From NCBI GenBank assembly GCA_934254825.1, contig CAKQMB010000002.1, positions 1 to 64,000 of the forward strand: a stretch of DNA of 64,000 nucleotides. The letters run 5' to 3'. This DNA comes from an uncultured Clostridia bacterium (GTDB lineage: Bacteria > Bacillota > Clostridia > Christensenellales > Borkfalkiaceae). Below, one piece after another: positions 26,106 to 36,000 of this stretch. The notes under the pieces were generated by a model. It worked only from the letters and a program-made list of their open reading frames with translations, searched no databases and was not told the origin of the DNA. The translations under genes and the position numbers were made by a program. Positions within the stretch are counted from its first letter, which is position 1. The number at the start of each line of letters is the position of its first letter.

Positions 26106-27137
26106 ATGGCAGACTTCGGGTATAAAACGGGGAAAGCGCATATCGCCCTCAAAGAGGACGGGTATTATGTGTGGGATTCCTCGGTGATAAAGGCAAACGG
26201 CAAATACTATATGTTTGCTTCGCGATGGAAAGAGGATATCGGATTCGGCGCAAACTGGCTTTTCAACAGTACGGTATGCCGCTTCAAGGCGGACAGTCCC
26301 GACGGAGAATTCAAGTTCGACGGCGAGGTTTTGCCGAGAAGAGGAAGACAGTTCTTCGACGGAATGAACACTCACAACACCTGCATAAAATACTGGAACG
26401 GCAAGTATTATCTTTATTATATGGGTACGACCTACGGCGGCGATATCCCGGGCGATTGTCGGTTTATCGACGAGCGTTATTCGGTCGAGACCTGGAACAG
26501 AAAACGTATCGGTCTTGCCGTTGCGGACGATATCGAGGGCGAATTTGTCCGCCGCGACGAGCCGCTTCTGGAACCGCGCGACTGTTCGCACTGGGATTGC
26601 ACGGTAACGACGAACCCGTCGGTCGTAATTCTTCCGAGCGGAAAAACCTATATGGTTTATAAATCGAGAAGAGCGTTCGGAAAGCCGTTGCAGCTCGGTA
26701 TTGCCGTTGCGGATAAACCCGACGGGAAATTCGAAAGGCTCACCGAAAACCCGATACTCGAATTCGAGGACGAAAACAAACATATCGAAGACCCGTTTTT
26801 GTGGTACGACGAAAAACGCGGGAAATTTTGCATGATAACCAAAGACGACTCCAAAAACGGCGACGTAGGGCTGACCGGCGAATGGGGCGCGGGATTTTAC
26901 GCCGAAAGCGACGATTGCATTCATTTCGAAATTCCAAAAAACCCGAAAGTGTATTCGAGAAAACTGACCTGGACGGACGGAAAAGAGTCCGAACAGTGCA
27001 ACTTGGAGCGTCCGTCGGTGCTGTTCGACGAAAACGGCAAGCCGATTTATCTTTTCTGCGCGAGCGGCAACGGAAAAAATCCGTATTCGTTCGAGGGCGC
27101 GACTTACGTCGTGGGAATTAAATTAGAGGAGAAATAA
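26106..27137 (+). CDS. GH43/GH117-like five-bladed propeller glycosidase
   Basis: A 343-residue cytoplasmic protein with the blade pattern of the GH43/GH32/GH62/GH117 superfamily: YVWDSSVIKANGKYYMFASR, HNTCIKYWNGKYYLYYMGTT, NPSVVILPSGKTYMVYKSRR and EDPFLWYDEKRGKFCMITKD. The Asp in the first blade (WDSS), Asp in the second third and Glu in HIEDPF are candidate catalytic acids. Substrate unknown; GH43 members often release arabinose or xylose, GH117 anhydrogalactose. It is followed after 1 nt by an SGNH hydrolase, so the pair probably removes a side group and a sugar from the same oligosaccharide. Confidence 0.7.
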   Translation: MADFGYKTGKAHIALKEDGYYVWDSSVIKANGKYYMFASRWKEDIGFGANWLFNSTVCRFKADSPDGEFKFDGEVLPRRGRQFFDGMNTHNTCIKYWNGKYYLYYMGTTYGGDIPGDCRFIDERYSVETWNRKRIGLAVADDIEGEFVRRDEPLLEPRDCSHWDCTVTTNPSVVILPSGKTYMVYKSRRAFGKPLQLGIAVADKPDGKFERLTENPILEFEDENKHIEDPFLWYDEKRGKFCMITKDDSKNGDVGLTGEWGAGFYAESDDCIHFEIPKNPKVYSRKLTWTDGKESEQCNLERPSVLFDENGKPIYLFCASGNGKNPYSFEGATYVVGIKLEEK

Positions 27138-27138
27138 T

Positions 27139-27693
27139 ATGAAAAAAGTAACGCTTTTGGGCGATTCGATCCGCATGATAGGTTACGGCGCGAAAGTTGC
27201 CGAAATTTTGGGCAAAGAGGGAGTGGAAGTTTTCCAGCCCGAAGATAATTGCAGATTTGCAAAGTACACGCTTCGTATGCTTTTCGAACTTAAAGATCAG
27301 ATCGCGGGGAGCGACGTTATCCACTGGAATAACGGACTTTGGGACGTTTCCGATCTTTTCGGAGACGGGCAGTTCACTTCCACGGAAGAATATTGCAACA
27401 ATATGCTCCGTATCGCGGACATTCTTTTGAAGATCACGCCCAACGTGATTTTCGCCACGACCACGCCCGTAAGAAACAATTATCCTTATCAGACGGCGGA
27501 GGACGTAGCGAGATTAAACGCGGCTGTCGTTCCGTTATTGAAAGCCAAAAACATAGCGATAAACGACTTATACGGGCTTGTTTACCCTGTGAAGGAAGAA
27601 GTGATAAGAGACGACGACCTTATCCATTTGAACGAAAAAGGCATCGAACTTTGCTCGAAGCAGGTTGTCGACTCCATTAAGAAATTTCTGTAA
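27139..27693 (+). CDS. cytoplasmic SGNH/GDSL-family hydrolase
   Basis: A 184-residue SGNH hydrolase, probably a carbohydrate O-deacetylase or small esterase. Block I is VTLLGDSIRMIGYG with nucleophile Ser10; block III-like is VIHWNNGLWDVS, where Asn and Gly would form the oxyanion hole; the C-terminal DDLIHLNEKG supplies Asp and His of the triad. No signal peptide. A GAGGAG site overlaps the end of the preceding GH43-like gene, and the two share one promoter and terminator. Confidence 0.8.
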   Translation: MKKVTLLGDSIRMIGYGAKVAEILGKEGVEVFQPEDNCRFAKYTLRMLFELKDQIAGSDVIHWNNGLWDVSDLFGDGQFTSTEEYCNNMLRIADILLKITPNVIFATTTPVRNNYPYQTAEDVARLNAAVVPLLKAKNIAINDLYGLVYPVKEEVIRDDDLIHLNEKGIELCSKQVVDSIKKFL

Positions 27694-27747
27694 ACGCGCG
27701 ATATAAAAATAAACGACGCAATAAAACAAATAACGCAATATTAAAAG

Positions 27748-27785
27748 GAAGACCTGCTTGAAGATTTTCGCGGTCTTCTTTTTTT
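27748..27785 (+). terminator. terminator after the SGNH gene
   Basis: GAAGACC pairs with GGTCTTC around a 17-nt loop and runs into seven T residues; preceding A residues can extend the stem. Confidence 0.8.
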
Positions 27786-27906
27786 GCGTTTTGCGATTTT
27801 TCTTTTTTAAAAAAATTTTTAACGAAAAATCGACGGGAAAACCCGAGAAACAAAGCCTCGGGATATTCCGCGGAAAAAAAACGATGTAAAAATTTTCAAA
27901 AAGGTA

Positions 27907-27935
27907 TTGACAAACACGATTTGTTGTGTTAATAT
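27907..27935 (+). promoter_or_regulatory. promoter of the lacI-type gene
   Basis: TTGACA at 27907-27912, a 17-nt spacer and TAATAT at 27930-27935. The LacI-type operator at 27951 lies just downstream of the transcription start. Confidence 0.8.
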
Positions 27936-27950
27936 GTTTTTGACGATAAA

Positions 27951-27964
27951 TTTACTCGGGTAAA
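27951..27964. promoter_or_regulatory. LacI-family operator, copy 1
   Basis: TTTACTCGGGTAAA, palindromic arms TTTAC and GTAAA around a CG-containing centre, the typical LacI/GalR operator form. Its place just after the promoter suggests autorepression. Confidence 0.65.
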
Positions 27965-27982
27965 AATTAGAGGAAAGGCAAT

Positions 27983-28987
27983 ATGACGACAAGAAAAGAC
28001 GTGGCAAAATTAGCGGGGGTTTCGGTTGCGACGGTTTCTAACGTGCTTTCCAACAGGCTTAACGTATCGAAAGAAAAAGCCGAAAGGGTTCGCGCCGCGG
28101 CAAAACAACTCAATTATTTTCCTAACCACACGGCAAGGAGTTTGTCGCTCGGGCTTTCCTATCATATAGGCGTTATAATCAACGAATTCACCAACCCGTA
28201 TCATATGGAAATCGTGCAGTACGTCGGGAAATACGTTACCGCGCACGGTTTTATGATGACGGTTTTCGATTTTCAGGAAGACGCGAACACCGTTTTCAGA
28301 TTTTTGGGCGAAAGACAGTTCGACGCGCTCGTAAACTTTTCTTCGAACGTGTATTCGGAAGAACTTCTGAAAATGCTTAAAGAAAGGGGAACGATACTCG
28401 TAAATTTCGCCAACGTAAGCGATATCGAGGTTCATCACGACGTTACGGACGCAATGACCGATTGTATGAGAAAGCTCAAAGAACTCGGTCATAAAAAAGT
28501 CGGGTATGTAAGCGTTGTGGACGCTCCGCGTTTTTACGCCGACGAAAGAGGATCTACATTCACGGCTCGCAGAAAGGAATTCGGTTTCGACGAAAACGAC
28601 GATTATATTCTGTTCAACGACGATTTTTCGAGAGAGTCGGGCGAAACGGGTTATGTTTTGACGAAACAGCTTATGACGGCTCACCCCGAGATAACCGCGC
28701 TCTTCGTTATGAACGACGTTGCGGCTTTCGGCGCGATGCGCGCGCTTAAAGAACTCGGTTATTCCTGTCCCGAGGACGTTTCGGTTATCGGTTGCGACGA
28801 TATAATTCTTTCGAAAGAGTATATTCCGTCGCTCACGTCCATTTCTTTCGACAAAGAGGCTTACGGAACGGAAATCGGCAGGAGAATAATATCGAAAATG
28901 AAGGACGGAGCGGATTATTCGGGCGACGTTTACGTCGTTAAGGCAAGAACCGTTTACAGAGAGAGTTTGTCCGAAAATAAAAGATGA
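27983..28987 (+). CDS. LacI/GalR-family transcriptional regulator
   Basis: A 334-residue repressor. The N-terminal helix-turn-helix and hinge are classic: TTRKDVAKLAGVSVATVSNV, LSNRLNVSKEKAERVRAAAK, NYFPNHTARSLS. A periplasmic-binding-protein-like effector domain follows (YHIGVIINEFTNPYHMEIVQ ... VIGCDDIILSKEYIPSLTSI). It probably senses a sugar from the downstream locus. Two matching operators, before its own ATG and after its stop, support autoregulation and control of the importer operon beginning at 29762. The ribosome site is GAGGAAAGG. Confidence 0.9.
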   Translation: MTTRKDVAKLAGVSVATVSNVLSNRLNVSKEKAERVRAAAKQLNYFPNHTARSLSLGLSYHIGVIINEFTNPYHMEIVQYVGKYVTAHGFMMTVFDFQEDANTVFRFLGERQFDALVNFSSNVYSEELLKMLKERGTILVNFANVSDIEVHHDVTDAMTDCMRKLKELGHKKVGYVSVVDAPRFYADERGSTFTARRKEFGFDENDDYILFNDDFSRESGETGYVLTKQLMTAHPEITALFVMNDVAAFGAMRALKELGYSCPEDVSVIGCDDIILSKEYIPSLTSISFDKEAYGTEIGRRIISKMKDGADYSGDVYVVKARTVYRESLSENKR

Positions 28988-29237
28988 TCCGCTCGGGTTT
29001 TTAACCTGCCGGCGGGCAGAACCGAAAAAATTATCGGGGATTGATAAGGGAAAAAAATAAAGAGAAAAGGATGAGTTTTATTTTTTGAATAAAATTTACC
29101 CGCGTAAATTATAGAAAATCGACTAAATTTACTGTTTTGGCGTGTCTGGTGGCGATTCGGGAAGCCGACCGACAAAAATATTGCAATGACAAAAATATTT
29201 TAATAACGAAAAATCGAAGAGGTACCTCTTCTTTGCT
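28988..29237. other. gene-free stretch with operator and palindrome
   Basis: No gene. It contains the second LacI-type operator (29095-29108), a half-site AAATTTAC at about 29124, and a perfect 16-bp palindrome GAAGAGGTACCTCTTC at 29216-29231 next to the dispersed repeat. A possible promoter, TTGAAT about 18 nt from a poor TTATAG, would place the operator in its spacer; this is weak. Confidence 0.4.
29095..29108. promoter_or_regulatory. LacI-family operator, copy 2
   Basis: TTTACCCGCGTAAA, the same arms as the site at 27951, with a related centre. It lies between the lacI-type gene and the importer operon. Confidence 0.6.
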
Positions 29238-29516
29238 TAGCCACAGGTGATTGCGTTCGAGCTCGCCAAAACGCCGCAATTTTCGCGCTTTTTGTCAAAT
29301 TCTCGCTTGATGTACATATAGTACGTCTGCGTTCGCCTTTACCAAAAATCATCGAAAATATCGGCGTTTTGGTTGTCGACAAGTCTTGCCTTGCGTTTTT
29401 AGGCTAAGACAAGGCGCGCGAACGCGTTCATACTGAATGTATAACACGGGAGCGGAACGCCGTATTAGCCAAAAACACAAGGCAAGACCGAGTTTGAACG
29501 CAATCACCTGTGGCTA
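29238..29516. repeat. dispersed 279-bp repeat, type-A ends (full copy)
   Basis: The ends are perfect 21-bp inverted repeats beginning TAGCCACAGGTGATTGCG, extending to 28 bp with two mismatches. Inside are two further inverted pairs: CCAAAACGCCG (29266) with CGGCGTTTTGG (29362), and GTCTTGCCTTG (from about 29383) with CAAGGCAAGAC (to about 29489). A three-way-junction fold would result. It has the same length and core as the copy at 51908, but different ends. No open reading frame of substance and no obvious target-site duplication. Confidence 0.85.
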
Positions 29517-29559
29517 CAAGTAAGCAAGGAAATACTCTTAACGGGGAAAATTGCGAAAA

Positions 29560-29576
29560 GCAATTACCTGTGGCTA
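29560..29576. repeat. isolated extra type-A end
   Basis: GCAATTACCTGTGGCTA, one mismatch from the right end of the element at 29238-29516, found 44 nt beyond it. Confidence 0.6.
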
Positions 29577-29761
29577 AGATCGGCAAAGATAAAAAATAAG
29601 AAAAACGCCGAAAAAACGACAAATAAGGCAAAAGTTTCGGAAAAAAACAAAATAAAAGGATATAATTACCGCATTTTCCGCAAAATTAAAGAGTACGGAA
29701 GGTAAAAAAGATCGTTTAAACCGAAATTTGAAATATAAAAAAATTTGGAGGAATAGTGAAA
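29577..29761 (+). other. AT-rich leader of the second glycan operon
   Basis: No gene. A TATAAT lies at 29661-29666, but no good -35 box is found 16-18 nt upstream, so any promoter here is weak or activated. A GGAGG ribosome site is at 29747-29751. Confidence 0.35.
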
Positions 29762-31168
29762 ATGAAAAAGATTTTAAGTCTTGCATTGACATTGCTTCTT
29801 ACCGTGACTATGCTTATAAGTTGCGGCACAACGGGAAATCCCGCTTCGAATTCGAGCGGAACGAAAGAAGACGTTAATCTTCATCCCGACAAAAACATTA
29901 CGGCTACCTTAAAAGTCGCCGTAGAGAACTATCCCGCGGAAAAGAGAATAGTCGCGCAGATCGGCGAACTTCTTACCAAAGAATATCCGAACGTGACCGT
30001 TCAGCTCGAACCTTTCACGGGCGGAATAAGCAATACCTATGCGCAATGGTACAGAAACAAAATCGTTCCCGATATCCTTGTAAATAACAGCATGGATATG
30101 TTCACGCTCAGCGACAAAGGTATTCTTGCCGACCTTACGCCTTATATCGAAGCCGAAGCCGAGGACGCCGAAAGCACTTTCGATATCAACGATTATTACG
30201 ATTCGTATATTAAAATGGGTCAAGCCGATTTCGACGGACCGCAGTATCTTATCCCGCGTTCCGCGGACAGAGTCGTCTGCCATTATAACAAAGCCATTTT
30301 CAAAGCGGCGGGCGTCGATATGAGCCTCGTTAAAAACGGCTGGACGTGGGACGATTTCCTTAAAGTCTGCAAAACGCTCAGAGATTATTACGACGCTCAG
30401 GGGGGAGTAGTTGCGGAATACACGCTTATCGACCCCTATTTTACTTGGGAAGCCGTTTATAACCCCATTTTCGAAAGCTACGGAGTTCAGTATTTCGACG
30501 ACGACGGCAACGTTACGCTCGACAGCAAAAATACCGAAAACGCCGTTTCGTTCATCAGATCGATAATGGATAACAGATACGCTTCCAGACCGTCCGTAGA
30601 ACAGGCGGGTATGGAAGGCAACAAGGGTTGTATGCTTTTCCACTCGCAGGCGGCTTCGCTTATGGCGACAAAGCTTAAAGCATATTATCCCGACGCGGAA
30701 AAAGTCAGCGATTACTACGACGTCGTAACCATGCCCGTTATGCCCGGAAACGAAAAGATCGGTTGCGGCGCGGCAGGTTATTCGGTATATTCGGGCAGCA
30801 AAAACAAAGATCTCGCATGGCAGTTTATGAAGATACTTCTTTCCAAAGAAGGTCAGAACATCATGGCGGACAGCGGCTCGAACTACGTTCCCGTAAGAAA
30901 GGATATGGCGGATTACACCGACCCCGAAAACCATTGGGGCAAAGGCTACGAAGACCTTAACCTTTCGGCTTACACCTATAACTGCGGCGTGGACGGAGAT
31001 CCCGACTGGAACTGCTACACGACGTATATCGCGCAGGTAGGACCGAGCCACGCTTCCAACATAAGCGGCACGATCTCGTCGTTTATCGCGAACTACTGCA
31101 ACGGAAAAGATTATGCAACCGCGATCGACTCCTGCACAAGAGCGATCAACAGTATTCTGAATATGTGA
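29762..31168 (+). CDS. CUT1-type sugar-binding lipoprotein
   Basis: A 468-residue lipoprotein with signal peptide MKKILSLALTLLLTVTML and lipobox LISC (Cys21). The mature protein has the family 1 solute-binding pattern: VAVENYPAEKRIVAQIGELL, IVPDILVNNSMDMFTLSDKG, YLIPRSADRVVCHYNKAIFK and DLAWQFMKILLSKEGQNIMA. It delivers oligosaccharides to the permeases at 31170 and 32118. Start: GGAGG (29747-29751) lies 10 nt from this ATG and 4 nt from a GTG at 29756; I favour the ATG, but the two differ by only two residues. No ATPase gene is nearby. Confidence 0.9.
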   Translation: MKKILSLALTLLLTVTMLISCGTTGNPASNSSGTKEDVNLHPDKNITATLKVAVENYPAEKRIVAQIGELLTKEYPNVTVQLEPFTGGISNTYAQWYRNKIVPDILVNNSMDMFTLSDKGILADLTPYIEAEAEDAESTFDINDYYDSYIKMGQADFDGPQYLIPRSADRVVCHYNKAIFKAAGVDMSLVKNGWTWDDFLKVCKTLRDYYDAQGGVVAEYTLIDPYFTWEAVYNPIFESYGVQYFDDDGNVTLDSKNTENAVSFIRSIMDNRYASRPSVEQAGMEGNKGCMLFHSQAASLMATKLKAYYPDAEKVSDYYDVVTMPVMPGNEKIGCGAAGYSVYSGSKNKDLAWQFMKILLSKEGQNIMADSGSNYVPVRKDMADYTDPENHWGKGYEDLNLSAYTYNCGVDGDPDWNCYTTYIAQVGPSHASNISGTISSFIANYCNGKDYATAIDSCTRAINSILNM

Positions 31169-31169
31169 T

Positions 31170-32114
31170 ATGAGGAACGAAGAAGTCAACGAAACAAAAA
31201 AGCTTCTGGCGAAATATAAAAGAGCGAAGAGCGTAAAGGACGTCCTCTGGGGACTCCTTTTCGCCTCGCCCGTAATAATCGGCGTGGCGGTGTTCACTTT
31301 TTACCCCGCGCTCGAATCGCTTTATTACAGCTTTACCGACTACGATATGTTCAATAAGCCGACGTTCAAATGGTTCAACAATTACCGCGTAATGTTCACC
31401 ATAGACCCGGATTTTGCGACAGTGTGGAAAAATACCCTTTTGTATGCGGCGATATCTATTCCGCTCAATCTTCTTCTGGGTTTTTTCCTCGCGCAGGCGG
31501 CTAATTTCAAAGTTAAAGGCATAACGGTTTACAGAACTCTGTTTTATCTGCCGGTAATCATTCCGAGCGTTGCGAGCGGACTTCTGTTTACGGATATGTT
31601 TATGGTCGGACCGTCCGGTATACTCAACAATATGCTGGACGCGATAGGTCTGCCGGGGCTGACGTGGTTCAGCAGCGAAAAAACCGCGCTCGCGACGTTT
31701 ATATTTATGAACGTGTGGAACGTGGGCGGCGGAATGATAATATGGCTTTCGTGCTTCAAAAACATTCCGATAACCCTTTACGAAGCCGCGGAACTCGACG
31801 GCGCGAACGCCTGGCATAAGCTTACGAGCATAACGATACCTATGTCCACGCCGATAATTTTCTATAATCTTATCACGGGAATAATCGGCTCGCTTCAAGT
31901 CAACACTTCGCTTATCGTAGGCGGAATAAACGGCAGAGGCGTAGGGGATTCGCTTTATTTCGTTGCGATCAAAATTTACAACGAAGCGTTCGGCGGAAGT
32001 TACAATATGGGTTACGCAAGCGCGTACGCATGGGTATTGTTCCTCTTCATCGCGCTTTTAACGTTCCTTGTGTTCAAAAAATCCAAATGGGTATTTTACG
32101 GAGAGGAGGGATAA
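31170..32114 (+). CDS. CUT1 sugar ABC transporter permease (MalF-like)
   Basis: A 314-residue membrane protein with six predicted segments, the first being LLFASPVIIGVAVFTFYPAL. Its EAA loop is LYEAAELDGANAWHKLTSIT followed by IPMSTPII, a textbook match. It forms the channel together with the next gene, and starts 1 nt after the binding-protein stop. Confidence 0.92.
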   Translation: MRNEEVNETKKLLAKYKRAKSVKDVLWGLLFASPVIIGVAVFTFYPALESLYYSFTDYDMFNKPTFKWFNNYRVMFTIDPDFATVWKNTLLYAAISIPLNLLLGFFLAQAANFKVKGITVYRTLFYLPVIIPSVASGLLFTDMFMVGPSGILNNMLDAIGLPGLTWFSSEKTALATFIFMNVWNVGGGMIIWLSCFKNIPITLYEAAELDGANAWHKLTSITIPMSTPIIFYNLITGIIGSLQVNTSLIVGGINGRGVGDSLYFVAIKIYNEAFGGSYNMGYASAYAWVLFLFIALLTFLVFKKSKWVFYGEEG

Positions 32115-32117
32115 GAT

Positions 32118-32996
32118 ATGGAAAACGTCGGATATAAAAACGGCGGAAACGAGAAATTCGGTAACGCGAAACTTCATAACGTTATCGTCAAAATCGTGCA
32201 GTATCTCGTTCTCACGCTTATTGCGGTGTTCCTCGCGTTTCCGTTTTTTCTGCTCGTTATGCGTTCGTTTATGTCGCAGATAGACATAAACGCCGCGAGG
32301 ATTATCCCGTCGCATTTTACGCTCGACAATTACAAAAAGATATTTTCCGAAAACAACTATCTTCTGTATATTTTCAACACGCTTAAAGTCGTCGTGTTCA
32401 ATATAATAGTCGTTCCTCTTTCGGCTTCGCTTTGCGCGTATTCGTTTTCGAGGCTTAACTGGAAGGGCAGGGAAATAGTTTTCTCGTGCGTTCTCGCAAC
32501 GATAATGATCCCGGGAACGATCTTGCAGATCCCTCTTTATTCGCTTTTTTACAACCTGGGATGGCTCGGAAATCTCAAATCGCTCACCATACCCGCAATG
32601 TTCGGCGGCGGAGCGATCAACATTTTCCTTCTTCGTCAGTTTTTAAAGGGCATACCAAAAGAACTCGACGAAGCGGCGACTATCGACGGCGCGAACATTT
32701 TCAGAAGATACCTTCTTCTGCTTCCGCTTTGCTCGCCCATACTCATTTATATTATGGTCGGCACGTTTTCTTCGGGTTGGAGCGATTTCTTCGGTCCGCT
32801 CGTATATTTAAGCGGAAACAAGGAGAATTACACTCTTGCCGTGGTTATTTATTACGATTCGCTTTCGGGCGAACTCGCGACGGCAAGTTTAAAAATGGCG
32901 GCGGGCGCGTTTATGTCGTTCTTCCCGACCGTACTGTTCATTCTTTATCAGAGAAAGCTCATCGACGGAATTATGGTCGGAGCGGTAAAAGGTTAA
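32118..32996 (+). CDS. CUT1 sugar ABC transporter permease (MalG-like)
   Basis: A 292-residue permease. Membrane segments begin with YLVLTLIAVFLAFPFFLLVM; the EAA motif is LDEAATIDGANIFRRYLLLL followed by PLCSPILIY. It completes the importer. A small TTACGG/CCGTAA hairpin lies just after it (33000-33016), before the surface-protein gene. The ATPase must be supplied from elsewhere. Confidence 0.92.
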   Translation: MENVGYKNGGNEKFGNAKLHNVIVKIVQYLVLTLIAVFLAFPFFLLVMRSFMSQIDINAARIIPSHFTLDNYKKIFSENNYLLYIFNTLKVVVFNIIVVPLSASLCAYSFSRLNWKGREIVFSCVLATIMIPGTILQIPLYSLFYNLGWLGNLKSLTIPAMFGGGAINIFLLRQFLKGIPKELDEAATIDGANIFRRYLLLLPLCSPILIYIMVGTFSSGWSDFFGPLVYLSGNKENYTLAVVIYYDSLSGELATASLKMAAGAFMSFFPTVLFILYQRKLIDGIMVGAVKG

Positions 32997-33042
32997 AAAT
33001 TACGGTCAAACCGTAAAGAAAAATAATTTTCAGGAGGAAATT

Positions 33043-36000
33043 ATGATAAAAAAATCAGCAAAAAAATTGTCTGTCGCAATACTTGCGCTCGTCTTCACGG
33101 CGGCTCTCGTATTCGGCGCGATCGGTCTTTTCCCGACGAACGCTAAGGCAGACGGGGCAAAAGCGCCGGAAGAAGTTCTCGATCTTTCCAAAGGTCCGAA
33201 CGATTCGATCGGTCAACCGAACGCAGACGCGGCAAGCAATTTGATTAAATTCCATTTTAAGGGCGTAAATCTTTCGGACGGGGGATTTATGGAGGACTCC
33301 GTCGTTTCCGACGGCGTTAAAATAGGCGATCTTATACTCGTCGATAACGGTACGGAAAACAAAACCGTTTCCCAGTGGGTTGCCGACAGCGGAAAGAGAG
33401 CGTTCAGAATCGCCGTTTACGGAGCGGGAATGTATCTCCAGTTCGAAAACGGAGTTATCAACAGAGACGACGTTAAATACGTTACTTTTAAAGCCGGCTT
33501 TATGCTTTTCCAGGGAACGGACGGAACTGCCGGAGACTGGGTATTCACCAAAACCGCTTCCACGAAAGTCGACGGCACGGAAATCGCTTCCGATATCAAA
33601 CTTTACGTAAATCGCGCGGCTAATACTTTCGATTACGCGACCGATACGCTTGCGGTTAAATCCGCTCCGACCAAAACCGTTTACGAGATCGGCGAAACGT
33701 TCGATCCCGCCGGAATGGTTCTCGAAGCTACGACCGTTACGAGCGGCGTTAAGGAAATTGACGTTACGAGCGGAATGTGTTCTTCCGTAGACCTTTCTTC
33801 TGCCGGCGAAAAGACCGTTACGGTTTCTTACGGCGGAAAGACCGTTACGCAGGCGATAACCGTTAAAGCCGCGGAAAAAACTCTTACTTCGATTGTCTAT
33901 AAGAGCGGCAGCGTTTCTATCGAACAGAACGGCGCTGCGGGCGAAATGACGATAAGCGATCTTAAAATCACCGCTTCTTACGAAGGCGGAGAAACGGAAG
34001 AGGTCGACGTAACCGCGGATATGATTACCGTCGACCCCGCGAACGTAGGCGTTGTTAAAGGTAAAATTACTTACGCCGTAGGAGTGCAGACGAAAACCTG
34101 CGAAGTAGACGTAACCGTAACCGAAAGAACGACCGCGTTCGACGCTACGAATATTTATCCCATTCCCTTGGACGGATATTATGCGGGTGAAGACGGCGGA
34201 GACAGGGAGCTCAGCGACAGCGGTATCAGCATCTGGTTTACCACCAACGCGGGCTACGGCGAAGAAAAAGCGTACACAGGTCTCGGCGAAAAATGGTACG
34301 ATGACGACGAAGATATTCATAAAATCATCAAGGCGCACGTTCTTATCAACGGAAAGACTTTCGACGAATTCAATAACGGCGGTAACGACCTTACGAGATT
34401 TTTGGTAGGTTGGTACGGAAACGGCAAATATTGCCTTCGTATTCACGTTAAAACCGGGTTCGATATCGGAAGCGTTCAGACGATAACCTTGCTTAAAGGT
34501 TTTCAGTTGTATAACACTTCGTTGCAACCTCTCGGTGTTCCCACTCCGTGCGATTACACCATGGAAGCCGTGGATAAAGCCGGTTCGAGCAACAAAATGC
34601 TCGTAAGAAAAACCGAAAGCGTAGAAATCGTAACCGCTCCGACGAAAACGGCATACTACACCGACGAAAACTTCGACGTAACCGGTATGACGATCAAAGC
34701 CGTTTACACCGACGGCGGATATGCGATCATTCCCGTTAAGGACAGAATGGTTTCCTGCAATTTCGACGCGGTAAGCGCGGCTTCGCCCGTAACCGTTACC
34801 TATAACGGAAAGACCGTTACGACAAACGTTGCGGTTTCCGTTCGCCCCGTAACGCTCGCTTCGATCGCGGTTAAAGACGGCGGAAAATTGTTCCTTAAAC
34901 AGTATTCTCGCGTAACGAGACTTACTCCCGACGCGAAGATCGTTCTTACTTATTCGGACGATACGACCGAAGAAGTCGAGCTTAAAATCGATATGATTTC
35001 GGGTTACGCGAACGAAACGGTCGGCGACGGAACGGCTGTCGTAACTTATCAGGGAAAAACCTGCAATATCAATTACACCGTTTCCGAGTACGACGGAACG
35101 TCGACTATAAGCGGTATCAAATACGGTCTTGAACAGCAATACGGAAAACTCGACGGAATAAGCATAGAGTTTACGAGAACCGACAACACGGGACTTAAAG
35201 CTCTTTGGGATGTCGACAAAGCCGTTTCGGCGGTATTCGGCAAGACCAACGGCGATTTCGTAACCATAAACGGTGAAACCGTAACCTCGCTCGTTGCAGC
35301 TAAGAAAGTATCCCGTATGTGGGTATACGGCGTAAGGTTCGGTTTCCATATCGACGACGCGGACTTTATGGCGGCTGTCAAAAACGGCGCGGAAATCTGC
35401 ATTCTTCCCGGTTTTGCATGGTCTACAAGATCTGCCGACGCATGGGGCGTAAGCGATAAGTACGGCGAATATTCGATTATCGAAAACGCGGTCGTAACCA
35501 AACCTATGTATTTCTGTTTCAAAGGCGGAGTATCGGCTAAGATTTTGGAAAGCGTAACGCTTAAAGGCGAACCCAAGACCGATTATTATAAAAACGACGT
35601 CGTAAATACTTCGGGTATTTCTCTCGAAGTCGTATATAAAGGTCTTGCAAAAGAAACCGTCGAAATAACCGCAGATATGTGCGAATACGATTTCTCGACT
35701 TCCGGAACGAAGACGGTAACCGTAAATTACGAAGGCAAGAGCGTTTCTTTCGAAGTAACCGTTTCCGATGTTAAACTTACGGGTATCGAAATAGCTTCCG
35801 CGCCGACCAAGAAAGACTACGATTTCGGTATCGACAACACGCTCGACACCACGGGTCTTGTGGTAAAAGCCGTTTACGACAACGGAACAAAAGCGGATAT
35901 CGACGTTTCGTCGCTTACTTTCGAAGGATTTAATTCCCGCGCGTTCGGAACTCAGACCATAACCGTCAAATACGGCGAATTCTCCAAGACGTTCGAAATA

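Noticed and set aside
29238..29516. Retron, group II intron or CRISPR-like element
   Set aside because: No reverse transcriptase, no intron domain V-like motif, and no regularly spaced repeats; the structure is a single nested inverted repeat.
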